The notes beneath the pieces were generated by a model. That model did not search any database. It worked only from the letters and a program-made list of their open reading frames with translations, and was not told the DNA's origin. From Methanocorpusculum sp. (GTDB lineage Archaea; Halobacteriota; Methanomicrobia; Methanomicrobiales; Methanocorpusculaceae), in NCBI RefSeq assembly GCF_030655665.1, contig NZ_JAUSPQ010000004.1, forward strand, positions 34,948 to 98,947: 64,000 nt of DNA, read 5' to 3'. Position numbers and translations under genes: made by a program. Shown in pieces: positions 62,661 to 64,000 of this stretch; the first letter of the stretch is position 1, and each line of letters starts with the position of its first letter.

Positions 62661-63482
62661 TCAAACATCAAAATCAACGCAGTACACCCGTTTCGGCACA
62701 GATGAATGGACACGCCACATATCCTCGGAAGTTACTGCGCCTTCCTGGAGAAGTTTTTGCATCCTCCGCGGCACGGACCGCGGTCCGTTCACCGCACCCG
62801 GTCTCGACAGATCATCCATGTAATCGCTCTCGAGCGTGAACTCCCGTTTTTCGGCAAACCACTGATTCAGGAACGGTTCTCTGACCGTGACCGAAGGATG
62901 AAGCGGCGTCTCGCAGGTCGCAAAATGCTTCACGACCCGTGACGGATCCATCCCGCATGCTTTTGCGAGAGCCGGCACATCCTCGCACGGCCCGGACTCC
63001 GCATGGATCTGCAGCGAGCAGTCAAGCTCGCCAGAAAGTGTAAGTGCCCGAGCAAGGACGCAGTTTGACGCATCCCAGACCTCGGGGGTCACCGGATAAT
63101 GCGGTCTGCCCGACTTCAGGCCGATACACCGGCCTTCCCGAACATACTCTGCGGCGATATCCAGCGCCCCGCACATCAGTTCTTCTGCGTCTTCAAGGCT
63201 CATCCTTTCAGAGAGTCGCCCGATCTCGGCCGGGTGAACGCCTGCTACGGGATAGCAGACGCATCCGAGTTCGTTCACCATCTCAGAAACCGTGAGAAGC
63301 TCATCGAATACCTGACGGAAATCCGCTGGCGTGACCGGCGTAACGCCGCACGACCAGGAAGGAAGCGAGACGAGAACGATGTGCGTCCCGCCGGACCGCA
63401 TGAATTCTTTCACGACCTCCGGTCCGACTCCCGTCCTCCGGTTGATATGGAAATGATCGTCCAGGATCGGAAACTTGTCCAT
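62661..63482 (-). CDS. TatD-related/COG1099-type metal-dependent hydrolase
   Basis: 273 residues from ATG 63482, which overlaps the stop of the upstream gene (TGATG). TIM-barrel amidohydrolase-like: ILDDHFHINRR supplies the HxH metal pair, CYPVAGVHPAEIGRL, CIGLKSGRPHYPV, SLQIHAESGP and VVKHFATCETP the other ligands, with TLESDYMDD containing the last Asp. Archaeal representatives have no proven substrate. It is coupled to mptD, so a role in pterin metabolism or a simple operon passenger are both possible. Confidence 0.75.
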   Translation of the reverse strand: MDKFPILDDHFHINRRTGVGPEVVKEFMRSGGTHIVLVSLPSWSCGVTPVTPADFRQVFDELLTVSEMVNELGCVCYPVAGVHPAEIGRLSERMSLEDAEELMCGALDIAAEYVREGRCIGLKSGRPHYPVTPEVWDASNCVLARALTLSGELDCSLQIHAESGPCEDVPALAKACGMDPSRVVKHFATCETPLHPSVTVREPFLNQWFAEKREFTLESDYMDDLSRPGAVNGPRSVPRRMQKLLQEGAVTSEDMWRVHSSVPKRVYCVDFDV

Positions 63483-63805
63483 CACTCGATGATCTTCATC
63501 AGCGGATAGCCGTTCTCGAACTTCAGGCTTGCACGGCAGACCGCGTCGCCGTATTTTGTGCCGATAACGACATCGTACATCGCTCCGGAAAGTTCCGAGT
63601 AGCCAAACGGATTCTCGTTCATCAGGGACTTGTCCAGACGGACTTTGATATCCATTACATACGGCTGAAGAGAGACCGCACTTTCGATAGCGGCCTCCAC
63701 GATCTCTGCGGTCGAACGTGAGATGGGCGTTCCCACAAACTGGTGGTAGAGCGCTCCAAGTTTGATTGCCGCTTCGAACACGGCGTTTTCTCTGTCTGTT
63801 GCCAT
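63482..63805 (-). CDS. mptD: Archaeal dihydroneopterin aldolase family protein (MptD-type)
   Basis: 107 residues. VFEAAIKLGALYHQFVGTPIS, LQPYVMDIKVRLD and PFGYSELSGAMYDVVI match the small archaeal dihydroneopterin aldolase family, which makes 6-hydroxymethyl-7,8-dihydropterin, a precursor of tetrahydromethanopterin. Normal length. Five bases after the upstream gene's stop, and overlapping the TatD-like gene downstream. Confidence 0.75.
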   Translation of the reverse strand: MATDRENAVFEAAIKLGALYHQFVGTPISRSTAEIVEAAIESAVSLQPYVMDIKVRLDKSLMNENPFGYSELSGAMYDVVIGTKYGDAVCRASLKFENGYPLMKIIE

Positions 63806-63810
63806 TTATT

Positions 63811-64000
63811 TTACCTCATGGGTGCGGTGAACTTGATGAGTCCGTTCCTCGGCTGGAACACTTCCCCGTCCATCCTCATTCTTTCCAGGATGTGTTCCAC
63901 CTCATCCCTCTTATAATGATATTTGTTCTCCATCGTTTCCATGATCTGTTCCACCTTCGCCACCCGGTCGTCACTCGACTGGATCAGTGTTTCGATCGTC
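63811..64000 (-). CDS. C-terminal winged-helix end of a larger protein (cut by window edge), possibly MCM helicase
   Basis: The last 62 residues are visible: a helical segment ending in a winged-helix-like VEHILERMRMDGEVFQPRNGLIKF. This looks like the C-terminal wHTH of archaeal MCM, but the fragment is too short to be sure. Same strand and 5 bp from mptD. Confidence 0.45.
   Translation of the reverse strand, partial: TIETLIQSSDDRVAKVEQIMETMENKYHYKRDEVEHILERMRMDGEVFQPRNGLIKFTAPMR

Overview
The window comes from a hydrogenotrophic methanogenic archaeon, most likely of the order Methanomicrobiales; Methanocorpusculum is my guess from gene content, not a database result. Support: a formylmethanofuran dehydrogenase operon (D-B-A-C, 25577-29822), a methanogenesis-marker-9-type protein, an archaeal dihydroneopterin aldolase (MptD-type), a small siroheme sulfite-reductase-like protein, archaeal apgM, ADP-forming acyl-CoA synthetase, TTTATA box A promoters, several apparently leaderless mRNAs and tRNAs without encoded CCA.

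Layout. 1-16 kb is mostly housekeeping: a truncated nitrogenase-like gene, a 2,4-diaminobutyrate-type aminotransferase and an Orn/Lys/Arg-type decarboxylase, an M24 peptidase, the mmp9/CitG-like/DUF447 operon, an Hjc-like nuclease, an NfnAB-type flavoprotein pair, a TrmJ-like methyltransferase, tRNA-Gly, a hydrogenase-maturation protease, an aldolase, a glutamine-synthetase-like protein and a sodium/solute symporter with a tiny partner peptide. 17.2-21.8 kb is an AT-rich cassette with one large SIR2-type, probably defence, gene broken by two homopolymer frameshifts and bracketed by inverted repeats. 21.8-36.2 kb returns to core genes: ADP-forming acyl-CoA synthetase, the fmd operon, sulfite-reductase-like protein, DUF89, tRNA-Pro, an MFS pump, feoA-feoB-small Cys-rich protein and a convergent DtxR-type regulator. 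36.8-49.7 kb is a second accessory island: a DUF4357 gene and a complete type I-C CRISPR-Cas system with a divergent layout (array 1 < cas7 < cas8c < cas5c < cas3 | cas4 > cas1 > cas2 > array 2), again bracketed by long inverted repeats. 49.7-64 kb is core again (PurM/HypE-like protein, thiD, acyl-CoA synthetase, apgM, DUF368, sugar epimerase, asparagine-synthase-like protein, mptD), with a DUF2971 accessory gene also flanked by repeat fragments.

The most unusual content is a dispersed mosaic repeat family in the gaps. A roughly 50-bp unit made of two short hairpins around a conserved core (CCTCAGCTGAGCAA-like) is present about a dozen times; the hairpin stems differ between copies but stay paired, so they covary. 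Filled and empty sites can be compared within the window, and one insertion has a 5-bp target duplication. Inverted copies bracket the SIR2 gene and the CRISPR-Cas island. Other noteworthy points are two overlapping CRISPR spacers that reveal a TTC PAM, a cas5c gene whose 5' end lacks a normal start codon, and three helically phased palindromes upstream of a small ribbon-helix-helix-like gene.
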